Below, in pieces: positions 37,511 through 46,199 of a DNA stretch of 64,000 bases. The notes beneath the pieces are model-generated. The model saw only the letters and a program-made list of their open reading frames with translations. It ran no database searches and had not been told where the DNA came from. Position 1 is the first letter of the stretch, and each line of letters begins with the position of its first letter. The DNA is from Nitrospira sp. MA-1 (GTDB lineage: Bacteria; Nitrospirota; Nitrospiria; Nitrospirales; UBA8639): contig JAQJDB010000007.1 of the NCBI GenBank assembly GCA_032139905.1, positions 868,001 through 932,000 on the forward strand, in the 5' to 3' direction. The position numbers were made by a program, and so were the translations under genes.

Positions 37511-37913
37511 GGAAACTCCGGCTCAATAGTCTCCTAGCTACTAAAACTCTCGATGGGTGAAACTTTCCATTTCAACATTCCGACATTGAACGCACACCTC
37601 ATGACTCATTGAAGCCATCCCCACGTTGTCATCCTGAGCCTCCGGCGAAGGATCTGTGCCAAGGTAAAGCTGCCAGAGTTATCGTCTTCGTCATTCCCGA
37701 CATTGGTAATCGGAAATCTATCTTAGCTTCTTTTGGATGACACCTTATCTTTCTCACCACTGCGCAGTTGTTGATAGCGTTGGCAATGCTAAAAATCCAT
37801 ACGACAATTAGGCAGAATTTTGCAGACGGGTTTCGTATACTATGCCGATTAGTATGATTAGAGGCCTGTACATCTGTTAAACGGGAGTGTGATAAGGAGC
37901 GCCGTATTCGCAC
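37511..37913. repeat. intergenic region with two palindromic repeat fragments
   Basis: About 400 bp without a gene. At 37628-37656 lies a TCATCCTGAG..CGAAGGATC block and at 37690-37718 a TCATTCCCGA..ATCGGAAATC block. Each is a short dyad of a type that recurs in intergenic DNA of many bacteria and usually marks dispersed palindromic repeats. Confidence 0.4.
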
Positions 37914-38208
37914 ATGGCAGAAATAAGGTGTACGGAGGAAGCTCAGCGCTGGCTTCACGATCTATTCGATTCCATTGCTGCAGATAATCCAGAAGTAGCC
38001 CTGCCAGTTGTCTGAGGAACTTAGGGAAAAGCACAGGTGCCAACGCGTTCCCCAGATCGGCCACAAGTATCGCATTGAGACAGATGGTGAAAGCAGAATC
38101 TTGTTCCACGGAAATTACGGGATTGCCTACCTTCTAAAGTTTTCCTCCAGCATTGATTTTTTTGGAGTATTTTACGGGGCACTTAATTATAAAAGGTATC
38201 TTTCGTGA
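37914..38208 (+). pseudogene. frameshifted ParE/RelE-type toxin gene
   Basis: From ATG 37914 the frame encodes MAEIRCTEEAQRWLHDLFDS and IAADNPEVALPVV, then a stop. A shifted frame continues VPQIGHKYRIETDGESRIL and HGNYGIAYLL up to TGA 38206-38208. Joined, this has the order and length (about 95 residues) of a ParE/RelE-family toxin, with the characteristic RIL..G.Y.I.Y C-terminal strand. No antitoxin gene is recognisable upstream. Inactivated by at least one frameshift. Confidence 0.78.
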
Positions 38209-38340
38209 TTCAGGGGAATAACGTATTGCTCGACTTCGTTCCTATCAATGCTTCATGCCTCCTCTCCAAGTCAGCGAACGGCAGTTAATTCTAGTCGGCT
38301 TTTCCGAACTCCGACAGCAGGTCTAGTGTTATATGAATTT

Positions 38341-38376
38341 GTGGGGAGATTCTGATGGATCTCCCCACTTTTCTTT
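38341..38376 (+). terminator. strong intrinsic terminator
   Basis: GTGGGGAGAT-TCTGATGG-ATCTCCCCAC, a perfect 10-bp stem, then TTTTCTTT on the plus strand. It stops rightward transcripts from the toxin remnant before the convergent surface-protein gene; on the minus strand it forms a hairpin after that gene's stop but without a T-run. Confidence 0.85.
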
Positions 38377-38385
38377 GCCAATCAC

Positions 38386-40863
38386 CTAATTTGCCGGGCA
38401 GAGCGTGGGAGGAGAAACAGATGGTCTAGATGGTGCACTTTCCCATCTATTAACCGGTACAATGCTCACAAGACACTGAGCATCGACAAGTATATTGAAG
38501 ACATGCCAATACCGAGTTGTCCCTTCACCAGATGGCGGCACATAGACTGTCGATGCACCATCCCGCGTCAATTCGACACGCGCAGGAGAACCAATCATTC
38601 CAGGATTAAATGACCCACTGAAATTATGCACAAGATACTGATAGGTTCCCTTCATTAATCGTGCAATAGTTATTACCTCAGGACCAAACCCAGTCCTATC
38701 GTCGACATCAAGCCTTGCAAATGGAAGAGTCCCAAAGCTCCCTTTGTTAGCGAAATAGACATGATCCCCGTTTGGGGAAAAAATGTGTGAATCGAGATCG
38801 GATGGTTGAGCACCCCACGTCAGCTTTATACTTAATCCGTTCGTTGGCGAGGTCAGAATAAGGCAGGGGGACAACGGAAAGTTTGTACTGCTAGGGCCAA
38901 TAGCTAGCGTACTGCTTAGTCTAGTTCCATCAAGAGCAATAAGAACTGCCGTGCTGTCTCGACGTAAGGGAACCCTAAAAGTACCATCGGCGGCCGTTCT
39001 GACTGATGCTGCACCGGAATAATTGATTCCCAATGTTTGCACAAGTACATTTGGGACGGGCTGATTGGCTGCGTTATGAACACAACCTTCCGCAACGACT
39101 GTTTCAAATATTAGACCCGCATTCCAGTAACTAATTCGCCTCACGGTCCCTTCATAGTAATGATTGGGCGCCAGGCCTTGGAGTTCTGCTGTGCCTTCTT
39201 CAATCCATAATCCAGTGTTTTCGTCGAAGAAGAAGAGCGGAATGGTTGGCGGAAGAGTGGGAGAAAGGGTTCCAACTGGAATGCGAATGGTTGAGGTCAT
39301 CCCGGGTGCGAGGTTGTAACGTGTTCCAGTTGCATCGCGCACATCGATTAGCATCGCGCCAAAGCTTTCAATTGGAACTTGGGATCCGTTTCTTGCAGAC
39401 ACGCCCCTAAAATCACCGGGCATCAAGTTGATATCAAGGGCAGGGTTGATCGGAGTGACCGCCACATTAACAGTGCCAGCGGATGCTCCTCCGGACCTTG
39501 GGACAAGGCCATTGGGCGGAATTGGCACTTGAGCAGTCGAATTCGGGATTGTCACGCTGGCGCCATTTGCGACTGCCATTGACGCAATAACTCCAGTGGG
39601 AAGGAGCCGAACCCCGAGATTGGTCATCTGGCCAGCCGACACGCGAACAACCGGAAAGGCTTCCGCAAAGCCTGTGGCCTCGACATGAACTACAATTCGC
39701 TCTCCTATACCAGCCGCAACGGTAAAACGGCCATCTGCCGCAGACGTGGTATTCCCGGCAGTTGTGCGTATAATGGCGCCGGCTACCACTTCACCATTCG
39801 CGGAGGACGTTACCTGGCCTGACACGGTGCCTGTCTGAATGATCGTCGATGGTACGTCCCCTCGGCCGGAAATTATCCAGTCCGTCGGGGCGCTGCCAGG
39901 GAAACCTACTCTAGCGATGGTCAAGCCGTTCATTACCCACACCGCCATCGTGCCCGAATTGCTATTGCGCCAGATGACATCGACCTGCCCATTTCCCGTC
40001 ACATCGCCTACGCCCACGATTTGCCATGCCAAGGGCACGCCACCTGGAAAGGCGATGTTTCCAATTGTGGTCCCATTCATGAGCCAAAGGGCCGTGGCGC
40101 CGGTACTGGTATTGCGCCATACCAGGTCAGCCCTGCCGTTGCCATCCAAATCACCGACCCCCTGAATGGTCCAGTCTATCGAGGTCGTGCCGGGGAATCC
40201 TGTCCGGGTGATGCTCAAGCCGTTCATCACCCATATCGCCATCGAGCCTGAATTGCTATCGCGCCAGATGACATCGGCCTGTCCATCCCCCGTCACATCG
40301 CCTACGCCCGCAATCTGCCATGCCAAGGGCATGGCACCTGGAAAGGCGATGTTTCCAATTGTGGTCCCATTCATGAGCCAAAGGGCCGTGGCGCCGGTAC
40401 TGGTATTGCGCCATACCAGGTCAGCCCTGCCGTTGCCATCCAAATCACCGACCCCCTGAATGGTCCAGTCTATCGAGGTCGTGCCGGGGAATCCTGTCCG
40501 GGTGATGCTCAAGCCGTTCATTACCCATATCGCCATCGTGCCCGAATTGCTATTGCGCCAGATGACATCGGCCTGTCCATCCCCCGTCACATCGCCTACG
40601 CCCGCGATCTGCCATGCCAAGGGCACGCCACCTGGAAAGGCCGTGGCCTCTATTGTGGTCCCATTCATAAGCCAAAGGCCTGTGGCGCCGGTACTAGTAT
40701 TGCGCCATACCAGGTCAGCTCTGCCATCGCCATTCAGGTCGGTTTCGCCACCTGCTGTATTGGTCCAGCCTAGGTTGAACAGCATACCTAATAGAGAAAC
40801 TAAGCCAGCAATAAAGGCGGAATTTGTGGGTTTAGCCGAAAATTTGATTGCCCGATTGTTCAT
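38386..40863 (-). CDS. secreted FG-GAP/VCBS-like repeat protein
   Basis: 825 residues with an N-terminal hydrophobic signal (AFIAGLVSLLGMLFNLGW). Residues about 40-340 hold FG-GAP-like units with calcium-loop motifs (DLNGDGRADLVWR, DVTGDGQADVIWR, DLDGNGRADLVWR), arranged as 98-residue double units. Next is a carboxypeptidase-regulatory-like domain (VSGQVTSSANGEVVAGAII), then beta-rich segments, and a C-terminal domain like DUF2135 (LTWGAQPSDLDSHIFSP; LDVDDRTGFGPEVITI; YLVHNFSG). Probably an extracellular or surface beta-propeller protein. Ends facing a terminator; flanked by two pseudogenes. Confidence 0.8.
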   Translation of the reverse strand: MNNRAIKFSAKPTNSAFIAGLVSLLGMLFNLGWTNTAGGETDLNGDGRADLVWRNTSTGATGLWLMNGTTIEATAFPGGVPLAWQIAGVGDVTGDGQADVIWRNSNSGTMAIWVMNGLSITRTGFPGTTSIDWTIQGVGDLDGNGRADLVWRNTSTGATALWLMNGTTIGNIAFPGAMPLAWQIAGVGDVTGDGQADVIWRDSNSGSMAIWVMNGLSITRTGFPGTTSIDWTIQGVGDLDGNGRADLVWRNTSTGATALWLMNGTTIGNIAFPGGVPLAWQIVGVGDVTGNGQVDVIWRNSNSGTMAVWVMNGLTIARVGFPGSAPTDWIISGRGDVPSTIIQTGTVSGQVTSSANGEVVAGAIIRTTAGNTTSAADGRFTVAAGIGERIVVHVEATGFAEAFPVVRVSAGQMTNLGVRLLPTGVIASMAVANGASVTIPNSTAQVPIPPNGLVPRSGGASAGTVNVAVTPINPALDINLMPGDFRGVSARNGSQVPIESFGAMLIDVRDATGTRYNLAPGMTSTIRIPVGTLSPTLPPTIPLFFFDENTGLWIEEGTAELQGLAPNHYYEGTVRRISYWNAGLIFETVVAEGCVHNAANQPVPNVLVQTLGINYSGAASVRTAADGTFRVPLRRDSTAVLIALDGTRLSSTLAIGPSSTNFPLSPCLILTSPTNGLSIKLTWGAQPSDLDSHIFSPNGDHVYFANKGSFGTLPFARLDVDDRTGFGPEVITIARLMKGTYQYLVHNFSGSFNPGMIGSPARVELTRDGASTVYVPPSGEGTTRYWHVFNILVDAQCLVSIVPVNRWESAPSRPSVSPPTLCPAN
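39840..40750 (-). repeat. tandem 294-bp coding repeats
   Basis: Within the FG-GAP gene the segment TGCCATGCCAAGGGCA (or its near copy) recurs at 40022, 40316 and 40610, an exact 294-bp period (98 codons). Flanking blocks are almost identical at the DNA level, with a more diverged unit on the left side. Near-identity of nucleotides implies recent expansion or gene conversion. Confidence 0.85.
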
Positions 40864-40934
40864 TTTCGGTCTCCTTTTAGAGTCTGGTGCGGCATAAAGG
40901 GATGTGTGTTTATAGCCCTTTTATGCTGGCGGTC

Positions 40935-40970
40935 AAATAAAAAAAGGGGTGAGAAAAATTTCTCACCCCT
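40935..40970 (-). terminator. intrinsic terminator (minus strand)
   Basis: AGGGGTGAGAAA-loop-TTTCTCACCCCT is a perfect 12-bp stem; on the minus strand it is followed by a run of seven T. It lies downstream of the broken propeller gene at 41100-41527 and upstream of the FG-GAP gene, insulating the latter. Confidence 0.8.
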
Positions 40971-41099
40971 CCCTGGGTTAAACCTCTTCCATGAGATTTA
41001 TTTAAATAATGGCTTTTATGAGTTTATGGAAATCTATTCATAGTGGAACTATATTTTTTGCATGTAATAAAATCAACAAAAATAAATGGTTCTCTGGGG

Positions 41100-41527
41100 T
41101 CAAAACCTTTTGTATTTTTCCTCGCCTAAAACGGAGAAAAGGTTAATGTCCCGTTCACCGTAATCGGTGCAGCTAATTCGTCCACATCCTTCAACACGGT
41201 AACTATCGGTCTCAAATTCTTCCCCTCCCGGAGGCACGCTCACCCGCGTGATGGTTCCGGTTTGACGATCATTCACAAATATGTCGAAGACCTGGTTGGT
41301 GTCTCCCGGAACTAGGTTGTCGGCTAAGGACGCAAAGGCGACCCATCGCCCATTTCCGCTGAGAGAGAACCCTTATCCATACCCTGCCGGCAGGCCGATG
41401 GATCCCTCAACCCATGGGGTGGTTTGGGCCCTCGTTTCCTGCGGAAGCGTCCCCAGCAATAGGATGAGCCCGCAGACAACAGGCAAGATCCATGAGCAAT
41501 TGCCACTCTTGCTTTGGATATGTCCAT
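41100..41527 (-). pseudogene. broken secreted beta-propeller (PD40/TolB-like) gene
   Basis: The minus strand begins ATG (MDISKARVAIA) with GGAGAG upstream, then needs a frame change to read a signal peptide (SWILPVVCGLILLLGTLP), followed by QTTPWVEGSIGLPAGYG, an in-frame TAA, and SLSGNGRWVAFASLADNLVP and NQVFDIFVNDRQTGTITRVS. The S.GRWVAFAS..NLV.GDTN..FDIFV.DR.TG...RVS pattern is one blade of the PD40/TolB-like propellers common in secreted bacterial proteins. The frame ends at 41100 after about one blade, so the gene is frameshifted, stopped and truncated. Confidence 0.72.
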
Positions 41528-42224
41528 TAGCGGCTCTCCTTTTTCGCGTCGCCTGTCAACATGGAGCTGGAAATAAACATAAATGGATTCGTGATTAGCT
41601 TTACCCTGTTCACTAGACCAAAAAAAACGTGATGAACGGGCTACGCCCGCCTACCACGCTCTTTGTGTTTCTGTACCCGCACCATACGACCTCCCGAGTG
41701 GGAACGTCTTAATCCACTGTGCGCGGCCTCCTTGCCGAAGGATGCAATCCCTGTGATGGAGAATCTTTGCTCTTTGCGTGAATAAAATCAACATTAATTT
41801 TCCTCTCCATTGAATTTTTCTAGCCCTCGGGGTATTCCAGAAAATGACTGAGGCTGTGTCTGCTTTTATATAATGATTGTAAGCGTCTAGATGGTGCAGA
41901 AGGTTACAATAAAAGTGTAGGTTGCCCGAGGGAGAGAGCAATCTTTTGATAGTAAGGCTTCATATGAATGTTGGATCGCGTTGAGCCCTGGCTTCTCTTT
42001 CTGGACACAGATCCTTCACCGTGGGTTTAGAATGATAATCTGTTTTAGGGCAGCACCGAGTCATCGCCGATTTTGTCCAATTCCTGAATGGAGAAATCCA
42101 ATTGTTTTGAAAGTATCCCCTTGATTTTCTTTTCGTTGAAATCTCCATAAGTGGATTTATTGAGTGCGTCCCTTCTTTTTATTAGGATGTATTCCGATAT
42201 AATGACAAAAGGGTTGGAATACTT
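41528..42224. other. 700-bp region without a supportable gene
   Basis: Holds a short GAACGGGCTACGCCCGCCTAC palindrome-like block near 41634-41655 of a type common in intergenic DNA, and several open frames without ribosome sites. TATAAT at about 42198 could serve the downstream decarboxylase gene, but no well-spaced -35 is evident. Confidence 0.4.
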
Positions 42225-43877
42225 ATGAGTGATTCCTACACCATTGGCACACTTCTCCTGGACCGTCTGTACAAGCTGGGACTGCATCATATTTTTGGCA
42301 TTCCCGGCGATTATGTGCTGACCCTCTTTAAGCTCATCGAAGAATCGCCTATCCGGCACATCGGAACAACCCGGGAAGATTGTGCTGGCTTTGCAGCGGA
42401 TGCCTATGCGCGCATACATGGGATTGGCGGCGCATGTGTGACCTATTGCGTCGGTGGTCTGAATATGGTTAATGCCGTTGCCTGTGCCTATGCCGAGCGG
42501 TCGCCGGTGGTGTTGATCTCCGGCTCACCCGGCCTGAATGAACGAGTCAATAATCCCTTCCTTCATCACATGGTTCGTGATTTTTCGACCCAACGCGATG
42601 TCTTTGAAAAGGTTACGGTGGCCTCCGTCGTTTTAGATGACCCTCATACGGCTGAACGGGAGATTGACCGGGCCTTAAAGGCGTTAATGCAATTTAAGAG
42701 GCCGATCTATTTGGAGATTCCACGAGACCTCGTGATGACTCCCGTGCAGGTGGCTTCAACGAGTCCACCGAAAGTCACGGCCTGCCAAAGTGACCCGGCC
42801 GCCCTTAAAGAAGCCGTCGCAGAAGTTCGCGGCATTCTGTCAGGTTCCGAGCGACCGATTATTCTGGCCGGCGCCGAAATCCATCGGTTCGGTCTTCAGG
42901 ACCAATTGACCGAACTGGTCGAGCATATGCATGTGCCTATCGCCACGACCTTGCTGGGGAAGTCGGTTATTCGCGAAGACCATCCATTGAATATCGGGGT
43001 GTATGGCGGATTGGTGGGACGGGAAGAAATTCTGGAGTTTGTGGAAAACGCTGACTGTCTGTTGACCCTAGGAACATTGCTCACTGATGTTGAAGACGCC
43101 AAAGCGCATGCCACGCTCCTGGCGACAGGCCGGACTGTTCATGCGACGGCGGACTCCATTGCCATTAAGCATCATAAATATGAAGACGTCCGTTTTGAAG
43201 ATTTTATTCGAGCCCTGGTGGCGTCCCCCTTGCCGTCTTTCCCTGCACGAGCGCTCCCGCCACGCGATAGCGTCCGGTTTGACCCACCTGGTCCGGAAGC
43301 GGCCGTGACCCTTCGCAATGTCTTCGGATATCTGGATGGACTGCTGAATGACAAAACGGTGGTGATTGCAGATGTCGGGGAGTCGCTGTTTGCTGCGGCC
43401 GATCTACGTGTTCGAAAGAGTGCGGAGTTCCTGTCTCCGGCCTATTACACCTCCATGGGATTTAGTGTCCCTGCCGCTCTCGGTGCGGGGTTTGCCGATC
43501 CCGGACTGAGGCCACTTGTCTTAGTTGGTGACGGGGCATTCCAAATGACCGGCACTGAATTGTCCACCTGTATTCGCTATGCGCAGGCTCCAATCGTGGT
43601 GGTGTTGAATAATCGTGGCTATGGGACCGAACGGGAAATTCTTGAAGGGCCGTTTAATGACCTATATGAATGGCAGTACGAGAAGATCTGTGATTTGTTG
43701 GGTGGAGGCGTGGGCCATCGGGTGGGCACGTTTGGGGACTTAGTACAAGCGTTGACCATTGCCGTTGATGATCACAAGCAAGTCCACGTGTTGAATGTGC
43801 TGCTTGATCCTGGTGACCGATCCACCGCCATGAAACGTGTCGCCCAACGATTGGCCAAACGAATGACAGGACACTAG
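42225..43877 (+). CDS. thiamine diphosphate-dependent 2-oxoacid decarboxylase (PDC/IPDC type)
   Basis: 550 residues, three-domain TPP enzyme. The N-terminal Pyr domain has GIPGDYVLTLF and catalytic Glu51 (TTREDCAGFAADAYAR); the HH dyad typical of pyruvate/indolepyruvate decarboxylases is at about 114-115 (PFLHHMVRD). The C-terminal PP domain has the TPP motif VGDGAFQMTGTELS...VVVLNNRGYG. It should decarboxylate a 2-oxoacid to an aldehyde; pyruvate, indolepyruvate or a branched-chain acid cannot be told apart. It stands alone; no dehydrogenase is adjacent. Start ATG has only a weak ribosome site. Confidence 0.85.
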   Translation: MSDSYTIGTLLLDRLYKLGLHHIFGIPGDYVLTLFKLIEESPIRHIGTTREDCAGFAADAYARIHGIGGACVTYCVGGLNMVNAVACAYAERSPVVLISGSPGLNERVNNPFLHHMVRDFSTQRDVFEKVTVASVVLDDPHTAEREIDRALKALMQFKRPIYLEIPRDLVMTPVQVASTSPPKVTACQSDPAALKEAVAEVRGILSGSERPIILAGAEIHRFGLQDQLTELVEHMHVPIATTLLGKSVIREDHPLNIGVYGGLVGREEILEFVENADCLLTLGTLLTDVEDAKAHATLLATGRTVHATADSIAIKHHKYEDVRFEDFIRALVASPLPSFPARALPPRDSVRFDPPGPEAAVTLRNVFGYLDGLLNDKTVVIADVGESLFAAADLRVRKSAEFLSPAYYTSMGFSVPAALGAGFADPGLRPLVLVGDGAFQMTGTELSTCIRYAQAPIVVVLNNRGYGTEREILEGPFNDLYEWQYEKICDLLGGGVGHRVGTFGDLVQALTIAVDDHKQVHVLNVLLDPGDRSTAMKRVAQRLAKRMTGH

Positions 43878-44065
43878 CCTTAATCTTTCCTGGGCTCTGT
43901 GCCCTTATTCCTTATCCCGGCTTGGTTGAACCCCTACCATTTTTCCCTTTCACGATATTCATCAAAACCCCTTGTCCTGATTGGTTGCGGGCCTGATCTA
44001 GGCACCCGTATAATGAACCGGGTTAGGACTAAATTTTTCCTTTCAGCCAGGATAGGACCTTTTAT

Positions 44066-45334
44066 ATGAGTACCGAGACTGTTGAAAAAGATTCCAAAAA
44101 TTACCCGGTTCTCCGGAATTTGCAATATTCCCCGCTAAAGCAGGGGGAGGAGCAATATATTGTGCTGTGGGACCCTTCCGGCCTGTCTTCTGAAAAGCTG
44201 GTGTTACCGCTGAATTTTTTCTATCTGTTTCAGTTTTTTGATGGGGACCATTCTCTGGAACAGGTTGGTGCTGAATATCTTAAAAAGTATGGCGAATTTA
44301 TGATGCCGGATCGTCTCACAAAATTGGTGAGCGACCTGGACGAGAAATTATTCTTGGAAGGTGATCGACTGAAACAGGTTCAGGCGCAAGCCTTTGAGGC
44401 CTATCGAAAACTTGATGCGAGGCCGATGGGGTTTGCCGGGAAACAATATGAGGCCGATCCGGCAAAACTGCGGGCGCAGATCGACGGGTTTTATGCCTCA
44501 AAGGAAGGACCGGAAAAAGGAAAAGCAGAATGTGCCGGTCAGATGATTAGAGGTCTGGTCGCCCCAAATTTTGAATTGAAAGATGCCGGGCCCATCTACG
44601 CATGGGGCTATCAGGAATTACGGGAAGGTCAGGTCCCCGATGTGTTGGTGTTGATCGGTACCTGCCATGCGGGTCTCGAAGGGGGAGTGGCCTTTACGGA
44701 TAAAGATTTTGAAACGCCGTTTGGGACAGTGCCGGTTAATCGAACGATTATCGACTTGATCCGCAAAGAAACCGGTGAGACATTTTTTGTGGAAGATATT
44801 GCCCATCTCCGTGAGCATAGTCTGGAGTTGCAACTGCCGTTTATCAAACATGCGCTTGGTGAAGAGCGGGAAATTTCCATTGTGCCTATTCTTGTGGACT
44901 TTCCTGCGGATACGCTTACGGGCGGGGAGTATCAACAGCTCTTTCACCGCATTGATCAATTTCTCACGATTACCAAACGCGCGATTCAGGCCAGCGGGCA
45001 ACAGGTGTGTGTCATTGGCAGCGCCAATTTAGCGCATATCGGAATTCGCTATGGAGACAAAACGCCCCCCACCGATTTTTCATTTCACCGATGTATGCAG
45101 ATTGATCTTGAAATGTTGAAGAAGGTGGAAGAAGCTGATCCCGAAGGGTTTGCAGAGTTTATCTTGAAAGAGGGGAATCAGCGGCGCATTCTAGGGTTTT
45201 CCGTCATTTTTTCCCTGATGAAACTGCTCAAGCGTGATGGAGAGGATTTCAAAGGGCAGGTGCTACGCTATGATCGGGGGATTACCGATCAGTTTAATTC
45301 CACGGTGACATACGCCAGTATCGCGTTTGTCTAA
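44066..45334 (+). CDS. AmmeMemoRadiSam system protein B (Memo-like), divergent
   Basis: 422 residues. The C-terminal ~270 match the Memo/AmmeMemoRadiSam-B family: VLVLIGTCHAGL, DFETPFGTVPVNRTII, HLREHSLELQLPFI, SANLAHIGIRYGD. An N-terminal ~130-residue helical domain (PLNFFYLFQFFDGDHSLEQV) resembles a PqqD-like fold. Of the three metal ligands known from human MEMO1 (His of PHAG, His of GPSH, Cys near the C-terminus), only the second (GTCH) is kept: the first site reads APNF and the third RRILGF. The AMMECR1 and radical-SAM partners are not in this window. A MITE-like repeat follows within 4 bp of the stop. Confidence 0.8.
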   Translation: MSTETVEKDSKNYPVLRNLQYSPLKQGEEQYIVLWDPSGLSSEKLVLPLNFFYLFQFFDGDHSLEQVGAEYLKKYGEFMMPDRLTKLVSDLDEKLFLEGDRLKQVQAQAFEAYRKLDARPMGFAGKQYEADPAKLRAQIDGFYASKEGPEKGKAECAGQMIRGLVAPNFELKDAGPIYAWGYQELREGQVPDVLVLIGTCHAGLEGGVAFTDKDFETPFGTVPVNRTIIDLIRKETGETFFVEDIAHLREHSLELQLPFIKHALGEEREISIVPILVDFPADTLTGGEYQQLFHRIDQFLTITKRAIQASGQQVCVIGSANLAHIGIRYGDKTPPTDFSFHRCMQIDLEMLKKVEEADPEGFAEFILKEGNQRRILGFSVIFSLMKLLKRDGEDFKGQVLRYDRGITDQFNSTVTYASIAFV

Positions 45335-45337
45335 CGG

Positions 45338-45454
45338 GTCAGTTGAAAAAAGCCGCCAGCGGCGTTCTCCCCATTTTTCCGTGCTCACGTATTACATGTA
45401 CGCTCCGCGCGAAAAATGGCTGTGGCCTTGCTGGACGGACTTTTTTGAACCGAC
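45338..45454. repeat. MITE-like repeat, copy 1
   Basis: 117-bp element with imperfect terminal inverted repeats GTCAGTTGAAAAAAG and CTTTTTTGAACCGAC (2 mismatches in 15). Inside are a GCCGCCAGCGGC palindrome and GTGCTCACGTATTAC. The copy at 55360-55482 is its inverted counterpart. It starts 3 bp after the Memo-like gene's stop and, being largely self-complementary, may serve as a transcription-end hairpin. Confidence 0.75.
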
Positions 45455-45534
45455 CCGAAATCTTCCAGGGGGCCGTATGCCGATGCGACGTTTTGCCCTC
45501 GGAGATCAGTATTATTCAACACTCCGCTTAAGGG

Positions 45535-46068
45535 CTATTCTTCTGCTCTGATCTTCATCCGTATGGGTTCCAGCGGATTGTCCCGGCTATCGCGTGGCAA
45601 GTCGACAATCTGGTCTACCACTTCCATTCCTTTCACCACCCTGCCAAACACCGTATACATGCGATCTAGACTGCTGGTGTCTTCTACGATGATATAGAAC
45701 TGCGATCCGCTATCGGAGATATCACGGGTGGCATCCTGATTTCGTGGGACCTTGGCCATGGCAACTGTTCCACGACGGTGAGGTCGATCACTCGGTTCGG
45801 GCGGAAGGCTAAAACCCGGTCCCCCGGTGCCATGGAGTTCCCGCTCTGGATGCTTGCTTAATGGGTCGCCACCCTGGATCAGGAATTGCGGGACGACCCG
45901 GTGAAAGGTCGTGTCATCATAAAATTTCAGGTTGATGAGATTAAGGAAGCTTTCCACATGTCGAGGCGCGTCATCCATAAAAAAGCGAATTTCAATATCT
46001 CCAAATTTCGTGGAGATTATGGCTTTTGGATTTTTCTTTTTGAATTGTAAGGGAGATGGTGTTGTCAC
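45535..46068 (-). CDS. cyclophilin-type peptidyl-prolyl cis-trans isomerase
   Basis: 177 residues, single cyclophilin domain without signal peptide, so probably cytosolic. Motifs: DIEIRFFMDDAPRHVESFLNL, DDTTFHRVVPQFLIQGGDP (FHR catalytic Arg), GTVAMAK, SDSGSQFYII and YTVFGRVVKGMEVVD. The start is a GTG at 46066-46068 because no ATG precedes the domain. Monocistronic. Confidence 0.93.
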   Translation of the reverse strand: MTTPSPLQFKKKNPKAIISTKFGDIEIRFFMDDAPRHVESFLNLINLKFYDDTTFHRVVPQFLIQGGDPLSKHPERELHGTGGPGFSLPPEPSDRPHRRGTVAMAKVPRNQDATRDISDSGSQFYIIVEDTSSLDRMYTVFGRVVKGMEVVDQIVDLPRDSRDNPLEPIRMKIRAEE

Positions 46069-46199
46069 GACCCCGGCACTTTAGCAAGTGTTTGCAAAGT
46101 TCATCAAGCTTTACCGGCCTTTCAGTGGAGAGTAATTACAAAAATATATGTTGACAAGAGGACGTGGCCATCCACCAGCCCTCACGTGTCGCCGAGTAG

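Noticed and set aside
39840-40750. Regular repeats considered as a CRISPR-like array
   Set aside because: The period is 294 bp, a multiple of three, and units are coding; no short repeat/unique spacer pattern.
39839-40897. Rightward open frames of 76-145 codons with repeated MVQSIEVVPGNPV-type starts
   Set aside because: They are antisense shadows of the 294-bp repeats in the FG-GAP gene; no ribosome sites, and the minus-strand frame has the recognisable domains.
41651-42419. Minus-strand frames of 62-124 codons upstream of and into the decarboxylase gene
   Set aside because: One overlaps the start of a well-supported gene in antisense; none has a ribosome site.
45327-45551. 74-codon frame after the Memo-like gene
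   Set aside because: It is a translation of MITE-like copy 1 and has no ribosome site.
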